A stretch of DNA of 64,000 nt from JACPFV01 sp038043245. Its GTDB lineage: Bacteria > Pseudomonadota > Gammaproteobacteria > Nevskiales > Nevskiaceae. Location of the stretch: the NCBI GenBank assembly GCA_038043245.1, contig JBBTCH010000012.1, forward strand, positions 1 to 64,000, in the 5' to 3' direction. A program made the translations under genes and the position numbers. A model generated the notes under the pieces. The model had not been told where the DNA came from and made no database searches. It was given only the letters and a program-made list of their open reading frames with translations. Of the stretch, positions 16,443-25,042 are shown piece by piece (positions within the stretch are counted from its first letter, which is position 1; each line of letters opens with the position of its first letter).

Positions 16443-17570
16443 TCAACCCATCCAGGAGCGATGGTAGTCCGCGTTCTCGACGCTGGAAGCGGCGGCGCCG
16501 ATGTCCAGCGCATCACGCGCATCAATCATCACGGCGTATTCATCTGTCGCCGGCTTGTCCTGCCTGAGCATTTTTTTCAGCGCCTTCGGGTGCGGGCCGT
16601 GGGTGAAGCCGCTCGGATGCAGGGTCATCATCCCCGGGTGCACGTGATCGCGCGAGAAGAAATCGCCGGCGTGATAGAACAAGACCTCGTCGTAATCGTC
16701 GTTGTTGTGGAAGAACGGCACTTTCAGCGCGCCGGTGTCGGTCTCGAACGGCCGCGGCGTGAACGTGCAGACGACGAAGCGATTCGCAACGAACGTGGTG
16801 TGTGCCGACGGCGGCACGTGATAGCGGTGCGACATGATCGGCCGCAGATCCTTGACGTTGATGCGCACCGGATGCAGCGCGCCATGCCAGCCGACTGCGT
16901 CGAGCGGGTTATAGGGATAGCTGACGGTGGAAATCGTATTGCGGCGCTTGACTTTCACTTTCCATGCGCCCGGTTTGGCCGCCTGCTTTTTGAACGCAGC
17001 ATCCAAGCCTGGAATATCCAGCATCGCCGGATCAAAAATCGCGTGTTCGCCGAGCAAGCCCTTGTTGGGCAACGTGTAACTGGAATTGGTGGCCTCAATC
17101 AGCAGCAGCGTCACCGGTTTCGCACACTCGATGCGCCACATGGTGCCGCGCGGCAGCACCACGTAGTCACCAGCAGCCAGTTTCAGATGGCCGTAGTCGC
17201 AGAACAGGTCGGCCGCGCCGAGATGGATGAACAACAGCTCGTCGCCATCGGCATTACGCACCAAGTGAGTCATCGAACGCGTGCAAACCCACTGGCGGAA
17301 CCGCACATGCGCGTTGTGCAGAATGTCGTCCGCGTCCCACGGCGAGGCGCCGGTCTTTTTCAGCTTGACCAGATCAAAGGCGCGCGGGCGCAGCGGACCT
17401 TCCCAGTTCGTCCATCCGGTCGGCGGACGCGGGTGATACAGCTGCGTCGCCGGGCCGAAGAAGCCTTCCTTGCTGATCTCGCGCTCGTAAGTGCCGGCCG
17501 GCAGATCGGCATGCGCCTGCCGCGAAGATCTGCCTTCGACGTGCGGACGGTAGATGTATTTACGCGACAT
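16443..17570 (-). CDS. hmgA: Homogentisate 1,2-dioxygenase
   Basis: Iron(II) ring-cleavage dioxygenase converting homogentisate to maleylacetoacetate. It is 375 aa, the shorter bacterial form. Recognisable blocks are the cupin strands DGDELLFIHLGAADLFCDYGHL, PRGTMWRIE, and the C-terminal iron site with DYDEVLFYHAGDF, HPGMMTLHPSGFTHGPHP supplying His and Glu ligands. The start overlaps the hppD stop by 11 nt, so hppD and hmgA are coupled. Together with phhA upstream and maiA/fahA further on, it makes a complete route from phenylalanine apart from the aminotransferase. Confidence 0.94.
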   Translation of the reverse strand: MSRKYIYRPHVEGRSSRQAHADLPAGTYEREISKEGFFGPATQLYHPRPPTGWTNWEGPLRPRAFDLVKLKKTGASPWDADDILHNAHVRFRQWVCTRSMTHLVRNADGDELLFIHLGAADLFCDYGHLKLAAGDYVVLPRGTMWRIECAKPVTLLLIEATNSSYTLPNKGLLGEHAIFDPAMLDIPGLDAAFKKQAAKPGAWKVKVKRRNTISTVSYPYNPLDAVGWHGALHPVRINVKDLRPIMSHRYHVPPSAHTTFVANRFVVCTFTPRPFETDTGALKVPFFHNNDDYDEVLFYHAGDFFSRDHVHPGMMTLHPSGFTHGPHPKALKKMLRQDKPATDEYAVMIDARDALDIGAAASSVENADYHRSWMG

Positions 17571-18621
17571 TTTTCAGCACGCCGCGCTTGATCTGGTCTT
17601 CCTCGATGGACTCGAACAGGGCCTTGAAGTTGCCCTCGCCGAATCCCTGATTGCCCTTGCGCTGGATGATCTCGAAGAAGATCGGGCCGATCACGGTGCT
17701 GGTGAAGATCTGCAGCAGGATGCCTTCGACCGGCGCGCCGTCGATGAGGATGCGCAGCTCGCGCAGCTTCGCCAGCGGCTCGCCGTGATTGGGCACGCGC
17801 GCGTCGGTTCGATCGTAGTAACTATCCGGCGTGTCCATGAACTTGACGCCCTGCGCGCGCAGCTTCGCCACGGTGGAATAGATGTCGGTGGTCGCCAGCG
17901 CGATGTGCTGGATGCCCTCGCCGCGGTAGTCGCGGATGAACTCGGCGATCTGGCTCTTGTCGTCGGCGGACTCGTTGATCGGGATGCGGATCTTGCCGCA
18001 GGGCGAGGTCATCGCCCGCGACACCAGCCCGGTCTGCTTGCCCTCGATGTCGAAGTAGCGGATCTCGCGGAAATTGGCGATGCGCTGGTAGAACCCCGAC
18101 CAGACATCCATGTTGCCGCGCTCGACGTTGTGGGTCAGGTGGTCCACCTCGGTCAGACCGACGCCGGTGTGCGGCACATCGGCGCCATCGAAGAAACGGA
18201 AATCCACGTCGTAGATGTTCTTCTCGCCGTAGCGGTCCACAAAATAAAGCACGCTGTTGCCGATGCCGTAGACCGCCGGCAGGCGCAGTTCCATCAAGCC
18301 GGGCTTGGCGTCGAACGGCACCGCGCCGTTGGCCACCGCGTAGTCATAGGCCTTCACCGCATCCTTGACACGCCAGGCCATCGCCGCCGCGCAGGGGCCA
18401 TGCGCGCGCGCGAACTGCTCGAAGTGGGTGTAGGGCGCGGCGTTGACCAGAAAATGCACGCCGCCCTGACGGAACAGGGTGACGTTCTTGCTGCGGTGTT
18501 TTGCCACCGCCTTGAAGCCGAGCAGCTCGAACAGCTTGTGCAACTGTTCGATGCCGGTCTTGGTCGGGGCGGTGAACTCCACGAACTCGAAGCCGTCCGT
18601 TTGCAGGGGATTGGTGGTCAT
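17560..18621 (-). CDS. hppD: 4-Hydroxyphenylpyruvate dioxygenase
   Basis: Iron(II) dioxygenase making homogentisate from 4-hydroxyphenylpyruvate, 353 aa, with two vicinal-oxygen-chelate domains. The likely iron ligands are the His of TEVDHLTHNV (about residue 165), the His of GIQHIALATTD (about 242) and the Glu of PIFFEIIQRKGNQGFGEGNF (about 323). The last phrase with its C-terminal lid is diagnostic of HPPD rather than hydroxymandelate synthase. It starts 2 nt after the phhA stop and overlaps hmgA, so the three genes form one tightly packed unit. Confidence 0.96.
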   Translation of the reverse strand: MTTNPLQTDGFEFVEFTAPTKTGIEQLHKLFELLGFKAVAKHRSKNVTLFRQGGVHFLVNAAPYTHFEQFARAHGPCAAAMAWRVKDAVKAYDYAVANGAVPFDAKPGLMELRLPAVYGIGNSVLYFVDRYGEKNIYDVDFRFFDGADVPHTGVGLTEVDHLTHNVERGNMDVWSGFYQRIANFREIRYFDIEGKQTGLVSRAMTSPCGKIRIPINESADDKSQIAEFIRDYRGEGIQHIALATTDIYSTVAKLRAQGVKFMDTPDSYYDRTDARVPNHGEPLAKLRELRILIDGAPVEGILLQIFTSTVIGPIFFEIIQRKGNQGFGEGNFKALFESIEEDQIKRGVLKNVA

Positions 18622-18623
18622 GG

Positions 18624-19424
18624 TCAGGCGGCCTTTTCAAACAAAGGGGAAAACAAGCCGAGCTTTCTGGCTTCCTGCACTTGGCCCATCAGATCCATCC
18701 GGGTCAGCTCGTACAGCTCGCGGAAATCCTCAATCACATAGTAAAGCGGTTGCAGGATGTCGATGCGGTAGGGCGTGCGCAGCACGTCGAGGATGTTGAA
18801 GCGTCGACGCTGCGCCTTGGAACTGCTGAACGCGTACTCGGTCTCGCCGATGGACGACAGAATCCCTCCGCCATAAATCCTCAATCCACCACCGGTTTTC
18901 TGCATCAGGCCGAATTCCACCGTGAACCAGTACATGCGCTCGAGAAACACCTGGTCTTCGGCGCTCGCCGCAAGACCCAGTTTTCCGTAAGTCTGGGTAA
19001 AGTCGGCAAAGTATTTGTGCGTCAGCAGTGGCGTGTGGCCAAAAATCTCGTGAAAGATGTCCGGCTCTTTCAGGTAATCCAGTTCCTCGCGCACGCGCAC
19101 GAACGTCGCGGCGGGGAACTTGCGATCGGCGAGCAGCTGGAAGAAATCGTTCACCGGGATCAGTGCCGGCACATAGGCCACTTCCCATCCGGTCTGTTTA
19201 CGCAGCCGCGCCGAGATCTCCGGCAGCTGCGGCACGCGCTCGCGCGGAATTTTCAGCAGGTCGAGGCCTTGCAGAAATTCGTCGCAGGCCTTGCCTTGGA
19301 TGGCTTTTTCCTGACGCGCATACAGCTCGGCCCAGATCGCGTGCTCTTCGTCGGTATAGCGCACCTGTCCTGCGGCATCGGGCTGGTGCGAGACGTAGCG
19401 GGTCTTGGCCGTTGCCGGGTTCAG
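18624..19424 (-). CDS. phhA: Phenylalanine 4-monooxygenase, apparent CTG start
   Basis: Pterin-dependent iron enzyme hydroxylating phenylalanine to tyrosine. The catalytic domain is complete: DIFHEIFGHTPLL (two His ligands), WFTVEFGL (Glu ligand), IYGGGILSS, and TPYRIDILQPLYYVI. Family alignment from memory places the N-terminus at about KTRYVSHQPD, yet there is no ATG, GTG or TTG near it. The best candidate is CTG at 19424, which overlaps the upstream stop (CTGA) and has a GGAG ribosome site exactly 7 nt before it, giving 266 aa. The frame is open upstream to 19670, but that part lies inside the preceding gene in another frame and is low-complexity Arg-rich. Confidence 0.92.
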   Translation of the reverse strand: MNPATAKTRYVSHQPDAAGQVRYTDEEHAIWAELYARQEKAIQGKACDEFLQGLDLLKIPRERVPQLPEISARLRKQTGWEVAYVPALIPVNDFFQLLADRKFPAATFVRVREELDYLKEPDIFHEIFGHTPLLTHKYFADFTQTYGKLGLAASAEDQVFLERMYWFTVEFGLMQKTGGGLRIYGGGILSSIGETEYAFSSSKAQRRRFNILDVLRTPYRIDILQPLYYVIEDFRELYELTRMDLMGQVQEARKLGLFSPLFEKAA

Positions 19425-20830
19425 GGCAGGACTCCGGTAATCGGGACCGGCGCAACATAGGCCGCGACGCAGGCGTCGAAGATCGCCCGGGCCGAATGGC
19501 CGGCGGCTTCGATCACGTCCCTGTCGCAGTACACCGTGACGGGATAGAACGCCTTCATCACCTCGGGTTCCTCGGTTCCGAATGGCACCGCCTGGATCGA
19601 TTCGGCAAAAGTCGGTGCCGGCAGCATGTGCCGGTAGATGGCCGACGAATCGGGATACGCACCGCCCCACGGCAGCCAGGTGATGGCGTTCTCGGCAACC
19701 GCGTTGACCGGCCGGTCGGCAGGATCGGAGACCACGTAGGTGAAATAACCCTCGCCATCCAGCGCGGTCTGATCATCGCGCGCGCAGGCGACAAAGCGCT
19801 GGGTCGCGAATTCGTTGGTGCAGAAACTCCAGTAACGCAACTGCGGCGCCGCGCCCTTCACGCGCGGATCGCCGGCCCAGGTCGGCGCCTTGGCGCGGAC
19901 GATGTACGTATCGCCCTGGTCGCGGAAGTAACGCACGCCGACGTAGGCGTTGTCGCGGTTGCCGAGAAAACCGCCGCTGGTGTCCGGCGGCAGGATGTCG
20001 TGCAGCGGCGTGTTGCGCGTCAGCGTGTCCGGCAGGCTATAGAACTTGCGGTACACCGGCTTGAAGCGCGTGCTGGCGGGCGGCAAAGCGTCGGGCCAAT
20101 CTGCAGGGAAATCCGCATCGGCGATGCGTTCGTTCAAACCCAGCGACAGCGGCAGATCGGGCATCAGCGAGCAAGGCGCAAGCCCGACGATGGCCTGATC
20201 ACCCGCGGCGGTTTCCATGACGATGCGCGGCAGGCCGACTTCGCCGGTGTCGCCATCCGAGGCGATGTAGATGCGGTACAGCAGGGACAACTGTGGGTTG
20301 GGCTGCGCACCCGCTGCGGGCAGCGTCGTGCTGCCGGAATACATGTGGTTCGCCGGTCGCGGCTCCGGCACTTCCGACGGCACCAGGTACATCACATAGT
20401 CGCCGCCCCAGCGGTCGCCCGGTGTCTGGCTGGGCGAGCGGAACGGATTGACGCTGTTCTCGGCCGGGTCCAACTGGAAGTCGGCCAGGCTGTCGACCTG
20501 CCGGAGCTGGGCGTCGTAGCTGTTGAATGAAAAGTAGCGCGCGTTCGGATAACGGCCTTCGACGCGGAAGCGCGTGCCCGGCAGATACGGCAGCTGGATG
20601 AACCAGTATTTCGCCGATTCGTCGGGAAACGCGACATTCACCAGGTCGGCGTTCGAGGCCAGCACGGTCGAACAGGCGGCATCGGCCGCGGGCTCTGGAC
20701 CGGCGACAGCGCGTGCGGGGGGCGATGCGGCGGCGCGTGCCGAGATGCTTTCGGAATTGCCACAGGCCGACAGCGCGCCCATCAGGGCAACCGCCGCTGC
20801 GGCGGCGCGCATTTTCATGAGGTTTGGCAT
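19421..20830 (-). CDS. Secreted lipoprotein of unknown function
   Basis: A 469-aa protein with a signal peptide and lipobox LSAC (Cys 23). The mature part starts with an Ala/Pro-rich linker, followed by a beta-rich domain. Notable motifs are KYWFIQLPYLPGTRFRVEG, ARYFSFNSYD, GDYVMYLVPSE, RIYIASDGD and RYWSFCTNE, with several cysteines that could form disulfides. I do not recognise a named family. The FSFNSYD and RYWSFC phrases recall DUF1214-like domains, but this is weak. The ATG at 20830 has AAGGA 7 nt upstream. It lies 14 nt after pip and overlaps phhA, so all may be one transcript, though a catabolic role is unproven. Confidence 0.75.
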   Translation of the reverse strand: MPNLMKMRAAAAAVALMGALSACGNSESISARAAASPPARAVAGPEPAADAACSTVLASNADLVNVAFPDESAKYWFIQLPYLPGTRFRVEGRYPNARYFSFNSYDAQLRQVDSLADFQLDPAENSVNPFRSPSQTPGDRWGGDYVMYLVPSEVPEPRPANHMYSGSTTLPAAGAQPNPQLSLLYRIYIASDGDTGEVGLPRIVMETAAGDQAIVGLAPCSLMPDLPLSLGLNERIADADFPADWPDALPPASTRFKPVYRKFYSLPDTLTRNTPLHDILPPDTSGGFLGNRDNAYVGVRYFRDQGDTYIVRAKAPTWAGDPRVKGAAPQLRYWSFCTNEFATQRFVACARDDQTALDGEGYFTYVVSDPADRPVNAVAENAITWLPWGGAYPDSSAIYRHMLPAPTFAESIQAVPFGTEEPEVMKAFYPVTVYCDRDVIEAAGHSARAIFDACVAAYVAPVPITGVLP

Positions 20831-20844
20831 ACGCGATTCCTTGT

Positions 20845-21801
20845 CTACAGACCCGCGAAGCGATCCGCCGCCTCGATCAGTTTCGACAGTATCCCGCTCT
20901 CGCTCGCGGCATGACCGGCGTCCGCGACGATCTGCAGGTCGGCTTCCGGCCAGGCGCGGTGCAGATCCCAGGCGGATTTAAGCGGGCACACCACGTCGTA
21001 GCGGCCCTGGACGATGACGCCGGGGATCTTGCGGATGCGGTGGACGTTCTCCAGCAGCCAGTTCGGGCTGTCGAAGAACCCGCCGTTGACGAAATAGTGG
21101 CACTCGATGCGCGCGAAGGCTTCGGCGAATTTGTCCTCGCCGAAACGCTTGACCAGATCGTCACTGGGGAACAGCTTGCTGGTCGCGCCCTCCCAGATGC
21201 TCCAGGCTTTCGCAGCCTCCGAGCGGACTTTCGCGTCCGCGCTGGTCAGCCGCTTGTAATACGCCTGCACGAAATCACCGCGCTCGAACTCGGGGATGGG
21301 CTGGAGGTAATGCTCCCAGGCGTCGGGATAGATCCAGTTGCAGCCCTCCTGATAGAACCAGCGGATCTCCTCCGGCCGCAGCAGGAAGATGCCGCGCAGG
21401 ATCAGCGCCGACACCCGCTCGGGGTGGGCGATGGCATAGGCCAGCGCCAGCGTCGAACCCCAGGAGCCGCCGAACACCGCCCATTTGTCGATGCCCAGCG
21501 TTTCGCGGATCTTCTCCATGTCGGCGACCAGGTCCCAGGTCGTGTTCTCGCGCAGTTCGGCGTGCGGCGTGGACTTGCCGCAGCCACGCTGATCGAACAG
21601 CACCGCACGGTACTTTTGCGGGTTGAAGAACTGCCGGTGCCAGGGCTCGACACCCCCACCCGGCCCGCCGTGGACGAAGACGATCGGCTGGCCCTGCGGG
21701 TTGCCGGACTCCTCGATGTTCAGCTCATGCAGGGCGGAAACCTTGAGTCGCTGTCTTTGGTACGGCTCGAGGGCCGGATAAGGGGTTTTCATAGGCTGCA
21801 T
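20845..21801 (-). CDS. pip: Proline iminopeptidase (alpha/beta hydrolase, S33)
   Basis: Cleaves N-terminal proline from peptides. It is 318 aa. The oxyanion motif HGGPGGG is near residue 44, DQRGCGKS near 70, the nucleophile elbow GGSWGS (Ser about 112), and the C-terminal acid/His pair in VQGRYDVVCP and DAGHAAS. Cap-domain tryptophans (WSIWEG) fit the family. The start may be the ATG at 21801 or the one at 21792, and neither has a ribosome site. The inserted element at 21804 ends just 2 nt upstream, which suggests that the native 5' region was displaced and that transcription now starts within or beyond the element. Confidence 0.93.
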   Translation of the reverse strand: MQPMKTPYPALEPYQRQRLKVSALHELNIEESGNPQGQPIVFVHGGPGGGVEPWHRQFFNPQKYRAVLFDQRGCGKSTPHAELRENTTWDLVADMEKIRETLGIDKWAVFGGSWGSTLALAYAIAHPERVSALILRGIFLLRPEEIRWFYQEGCNWIYPDAWEHYLQPIPEFERGDFVQAYYKRLTSADAKVRSEAAKAWSIWEGATSKLFPSDDLVKRFGEDKFAEAFARIECHYFVNGGFFDSPNWLLENVHRIRKIPGVIVQGRYDVVCPLKSAWDLHRAWPEADLQIVADAGHAASESGILSKLIEAADRFAGL

Positions 21802-21803
21802 AG

Positions 21804-22075
21804 CTAGGGCCTGTTAACAGTCATACGACAGTTGCGACGGAGGCTGCGGCAGCGCAGGGATAGGAACGAACCTCGACGCTTGCTGATTGCAAGCTAGGGG
21901 TGAGTGACAACGCCATGCGCTGCCCCAGCCCCGCCCCTTCGGGTTGCGTCCGTAAACGCGCCATGCAGCGTTGCTCGTCGTCACAATAGGTAACACTATT
22001 CTTCCTCCTCGCGCCTTGCCTGGCGCATTTGCGGACAGCAACGCAATCTGCCGGATGGCAGTTAACAGGCCCTAG
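21804..22075. mobile_element. MITE-like element with terminal inverted repeats and CTAG duplication
   Basis: This 380-nt gap between pip and mltD holds a 272-bp element. Its ends, CTAGGGCCTGTTAAC at 21804-21818 and GTTAACAGGCCCTAG at 22061-22075, are perfect 15-bp inverted repeats. With the next 13 bases the arms still match at 24 of 28. If CTAG is the target duplication, the element proper is GGCCTGTTAAC...GTTAACAGGCC. YTAR-type 4-bp duplications are known for the IS5 group. No transposase is encoded. A further partial end, CTAGGGCCTGTTGAC at 22072-22086, abuts the right side. Open frames across it are of low quality. Confidence 0.75.
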
Positions 22076-22181
22076 GGCCTGTTGACCGGCTCTAGAGGTA
22101 TTTTCCCATAGCGGCGATTGCTGCACTGCGATAGCATCGCGCTCACTGACGAATCAGGCGTATTTCTTGCAAAACAGGCTC

Positions 22182-23549
22182 ATGTACAAGTTTTTTTCGG
22201 TGGTCGCGCTAAGCCTCGCGCTGGCGGCGCCATCGTCGGCGCAAGCATTCGACTCGGGCTTTCCCGAGCCGGCGATCCTCAAACCCAGTATCGAGTTCTG
22301 GACGCGCGTCTTCGGCGAATTTTCCGAATACCAGAGCGTGATCCATTACGAAGAGCAGCCGTACAAGATCTACGCGATCCTCGACTTCCGCGACGAGATC
22401 GCGGCCGGCCGCAGCATCGCTAACGTGCGCAGTCTGCAGAAGCGCGTCGAGGAGAGCACCAAGCGCCGTCTCAACGAACAGCTGCGCAAGGTGCATCAGC
22501 ATCGCGATAACCCCGATGCGCTCGACGGCGAAGAGCGGCTGCTGTGGTCGCTGCTCAGCGACAGCGACGAGCCGAACCGCTACAAGAACGCCGTCGGCGA
22601 GTGGCGCGCGCAGCGCGGACTCAAGGAACGCACGCGCCGTGCCCTGGAAGTGTCCGGCGCCTATCTGCCGGAGATGGAGCGCATCTTTGAAGCCTATGGA
22701 CTGCCGACACGCCTGACGCGCCTGCCGCTGGTGGAATCCTCGTTCAATGTCGAGGCCTATTCCAAGGTCGGCGCCGCCGGGCTCTGGCAGTTCATGCCGT
22801 CGTCGGCACGCATCTACATGCAGCTGAACGAGGCGGTGGACCAGCGCGCCGATCCCTGGGCCTCGACTGAGGCTGCGGCCAAACACCTGCGTGACGATTA
22901 CGAGACGCTCGGCAACTGGCCGCTGGCGCTCACCGCCTACAACCACGGCCGCGGCGGCTTGGCGCGTGGCCTGCGCGAAACCGGCGGCTCGACGCTGGAA
23001 GACCTGCTGACGCGCTGGGACGGCGGCCGCCGTTTCGGCTTCGCCTCGCGCAATTTCTACGCCGAGTTCATCGCCGCCAGCAATGTCGAGGACAACTACC
23101 GCTCGCATTTCGGCTCGGTCGACCGCGATTCACCGCTGCGCTTCGAGACCGTGAGCACCGACCACTACGTGCCCTACGAAGTGCTGCAACGCTGTGCGGG
23201 GGTGGATGACGAGACCTTCCGCCGGCTGAATCCCTCGTACCGGCCGGATGTGATCGAAGGCAACCTGTATGTGCCGCCCAGCGACTCGATCCGCGTACCG
23301 GTCGGCCACGCCGGCAGTTTTCGCACACAGTACGCGGCGCTCGCCGCCGACCAGCGCTTCGAGGGACAACGCAATTATTACGCGCAGCATCGCGTGCGCA
23401 ATGGCGACACCTTCCAGCGCATCGCCAAGTTTTACGGCACTTCGGTGCGCGCCGTGCTGGCGGCGAATCCCGGCATCAAGCCCAACCGCCTGCGCGCGGG
23501 GCAGATGGTGCGGATCCCGCCGCGCGGCGGCCGCGCCAACCGCACCTGA
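22182..23549 (+). CDS. mltD: Membrane-bound lytic murein transglycosylase D-like (SLT + LysM)
   Basis: Cell-wall lytic enzyme, 455 aa from the ATG at 22182 (a TTG at 22167 is less likely). Order: Sec signal peptide ending SSAQA (residues 1-21, not a lipobox, unlike E. coli MltD); an N-terminal extension; the SLT domain with the catalytic Glu in LPLVESSFNVEAYSKVGAAGLWQFMP; AYNHGRGG; a middle linker; and one C-terminal LysM (HRVRNGDTFQRIAKFYG ... NRLRAGQMVRIP). It cleaves peptidoglycan glycan strands to 1,6-anhydro ends in the periplasm. It is 7 nt upstream of the patatin gene and probably cotranscribed with it. Confidence 0.9.
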   Translation: MYKFFSVVALSLALAAPSSAQAFDSGFPEPAILKPSIEFWTRVFGEFSEYQSVIHYEEQPYKIYAILDFRDEIAAGRSIANVRSLQKRVEESTKRRLNEQLRKVHQHRDNPDALDGEERLLWSLLSDSDEPNRYKNAVGEWRAQRGLKERTRRALEVSGAYLPEMERIFEAYGLPTRLTRLPLVESSFNVEAYSKVGAAGLWQFMPSSARIYMQLNEAVDQRADPWASTEAAAKHLRDDYETLGNWPLALTAYNHGRGGLARGLRETGGSTLEDLLTRWDGGRRFGFASRNFYAEFIAASNVEDNYRSHFGSVDRDSPLRFETVSTDHYVPYEVLQRCAGVDDETFRRLNPSYRPDVIEGNLYVPPSDSIRVPVGHAGSFRTQYAALAADQRFEGQRNYYAQHRVRNGDTFQRIAKFYGTSVRAVLAANPGIKPNRLRAGQMVRIPPRGGRANRT

Positions 23550-23556
23550 GCGACGA

Positions 23557-25032
23557 ATGCTGATCCCCTTGCGGTCTGTGGCGAAAAAACTCGTGCGCCA
23601 ACGGCAGGAAGACCTGGCCCACGCCGAGACCTATCGCGCCTGGCGCGAGATCGCGGTCGAGCTCGATCGGCTCGAAGGCGCGGAAAGCTGGAAAGCCGAC
23701 GACACCAGCGAGGACTACGACCATCTGCTGATCAAGGAGCGCCTCGCCGCTATGCGCGAGCTGCGCAAGCGCGGCGACGTGCGGCCGCTGGTGTTCATGC
23801 TGCACGAGGGCCTGCATGGCAATCTCGGCAACATCACGCGCCCGGCGATGTATGCGGTCAGCCGCGTCGGCACCAAGAAGCTGATCGAGGACTACGTGCA
23901 GGAAGTCGCGCGTTGCCTCGACTACATCTGCGTCGGCGATTTTCCGGATTTCGGCCACGACCAGAAGATCCTGTTCTTCAAGCGCACCGGCAGCGCCTTC
24001 GGCCGCAGCGCATTGATGCTGTCCGGCGGCGCCACGCTGGGCATGTTCCACCTCGGCGTGATCAAGGCGCTGCACGAACAGGACCTGTTGCCGCGCGTGA
24101 TCTCGGGATCGTCGGCGGGTTCGATCATCGCCGCCATGACCTGCAGCCGCACCGACGCCGAACTGCCGGCGATCTTCGACTCGGAATCGCTGAACCTGCG
24201 CGCGTTCCAGAACCTCAGCCTGCGCGCCGCGTTCAAATCCGGCGCGATGATGGACGGCCACGCGCTCGACGCCTGCCTCGAAGCCAACATCGGTTCGGAG
24301 ACCTTCACCGAAGCCTTCGAGCGCACGCGCCGCATCGCCGGCATCACGGTGTCGCCCGCCGAGGTGCACCAGCAGGGCCGCCTGCTGAATTACCTGACCG
24401 CGCCGAACGTGCTGATGCGCCGCGCAGTGCAGGCCTCGTGTGCGGTGCCCGGCATCTTCCCACCGGTGATGCTGCAGGCGCGCGACTATCAGGGCGCGAC
24501 GGTGCCCTACATGCCGAGCAAGCGTTGGGTCGACGGCTCGCTGTCCAGCGACCTGCCGATGCTGCGGCTGGCACGACTGCACAACGTCAACCACTACATC
24601 GTCAGCCAGACCAATCCTCACGTGGTGCCGTTCCTCAGCGACCGCCTGCCGAAGACCGGCATGCTGCCGTTCGCCGCCGAACTCGCCGCCACCAGCAGCC
24701 GCAACGCGCTGAAGCTGGCGCGCAAGCATTTCGACGTCGCCGCGCCGGCGCTGTCCAAGGTCTACAGCATCGTGCGCCAGCGCTATTCGGGCGACGTCAA
24801 CATCTTCCCCTCGCATGCGCCGAAACAGCTGATGCGCATGTTCGCCAACCCGTCGTCGGAAGACATCGCGCGCTTCATCCGCGACGGCGAACGCGCGACC
24901 TGGCCGAAGATCGACCGCATCCGCAACCAGACGCATATCTCGCGCGCCTTCGAGTCCTGTCTGCTGTGGCTCAAAGAGCGTGCGCGCGAGCCGCAGCACC
25001 CGCCGAAGCGCCTGCTGCGCGCCGCCTCCTGA
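23557..25032 (+). CDS. Patatin-like phospholipase with DUF3336 domain
   Basis: A 491-aa serine acyl hydrolase. Residues 1-130 form a helical DUF3336 domain (EDLAHAETYRAWREIAVELDRLEG). The patatin domain follows: oxyanion loop SGGATLG, nucleophile elbow GSSAG, and the catalytic Asp in WVDGSLSSDLP. Such two-domain proteins resemble yeast TGL triacylglycerol lipases and bacterial phospholipases. The substrate here is unknown. The ATG at 23557 is 7 nt after the mltD stop. A TetR regulator starts 10 nt downstream, so mltD-patatin-tetR may be a small operon. Confidence 0.9.
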   Translation: MLIPLRSVAKKLVRQRQEDLAHAETYRAWREIAVELDRLEGAESWKADDTSEDYDHLLIKERLAAMRELRKRGDVRPLVFMLHEGLHGNLGNITRPAMYAVSRVGTKKLIEDYVQEVARCLDYICVGDFPDFGHDQKILFFKRTGSAFGRSALMLSGGATLGMFHLGVIKALHEQDLLPRVISGSSAGSIIAAMTCSRTDAELPAIFDSESLNLRAFQNLSLRAAFKSGAMMDGHALDACLEANIGSETFTEAFERTRRIAGITVSPAEVHQQGRLLNYLTAPNVLMRRAVQASCAVPGIFPPVMLQARDYQGATVPYMPSKRWVDGSLSSDLPMLRLARLHNVNHYIVSQTNPHVVPFLSDRLPKTGMLPFAAELAATSSRNALKLARKHFDVAAPALSKVYSIVRQRYSGDVNIFPSHAPKQLMRMFANPSSEDIARFIRDGERATWPKIDRIRNQTHISRAFESCLLWLKERAREPQHPPKRLLRAAS

Positions 25033-25042
25033 GACCCGATCC

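Noticed and set aside
19425..19670. Upstream extension of phhA to give 348 residues
   Set aside because: It lies inside the preceding lipoprotein gene in another frame and is Arg/Gly/Cys-rich, with no match to the PhhA family N-terminus.
21821..22126. Minus-strand open frame of 101 codons inside the MITE-like element
   Set aside because: It spans the element boundary, lacks a ribosome site and shows no protein-like pattern.
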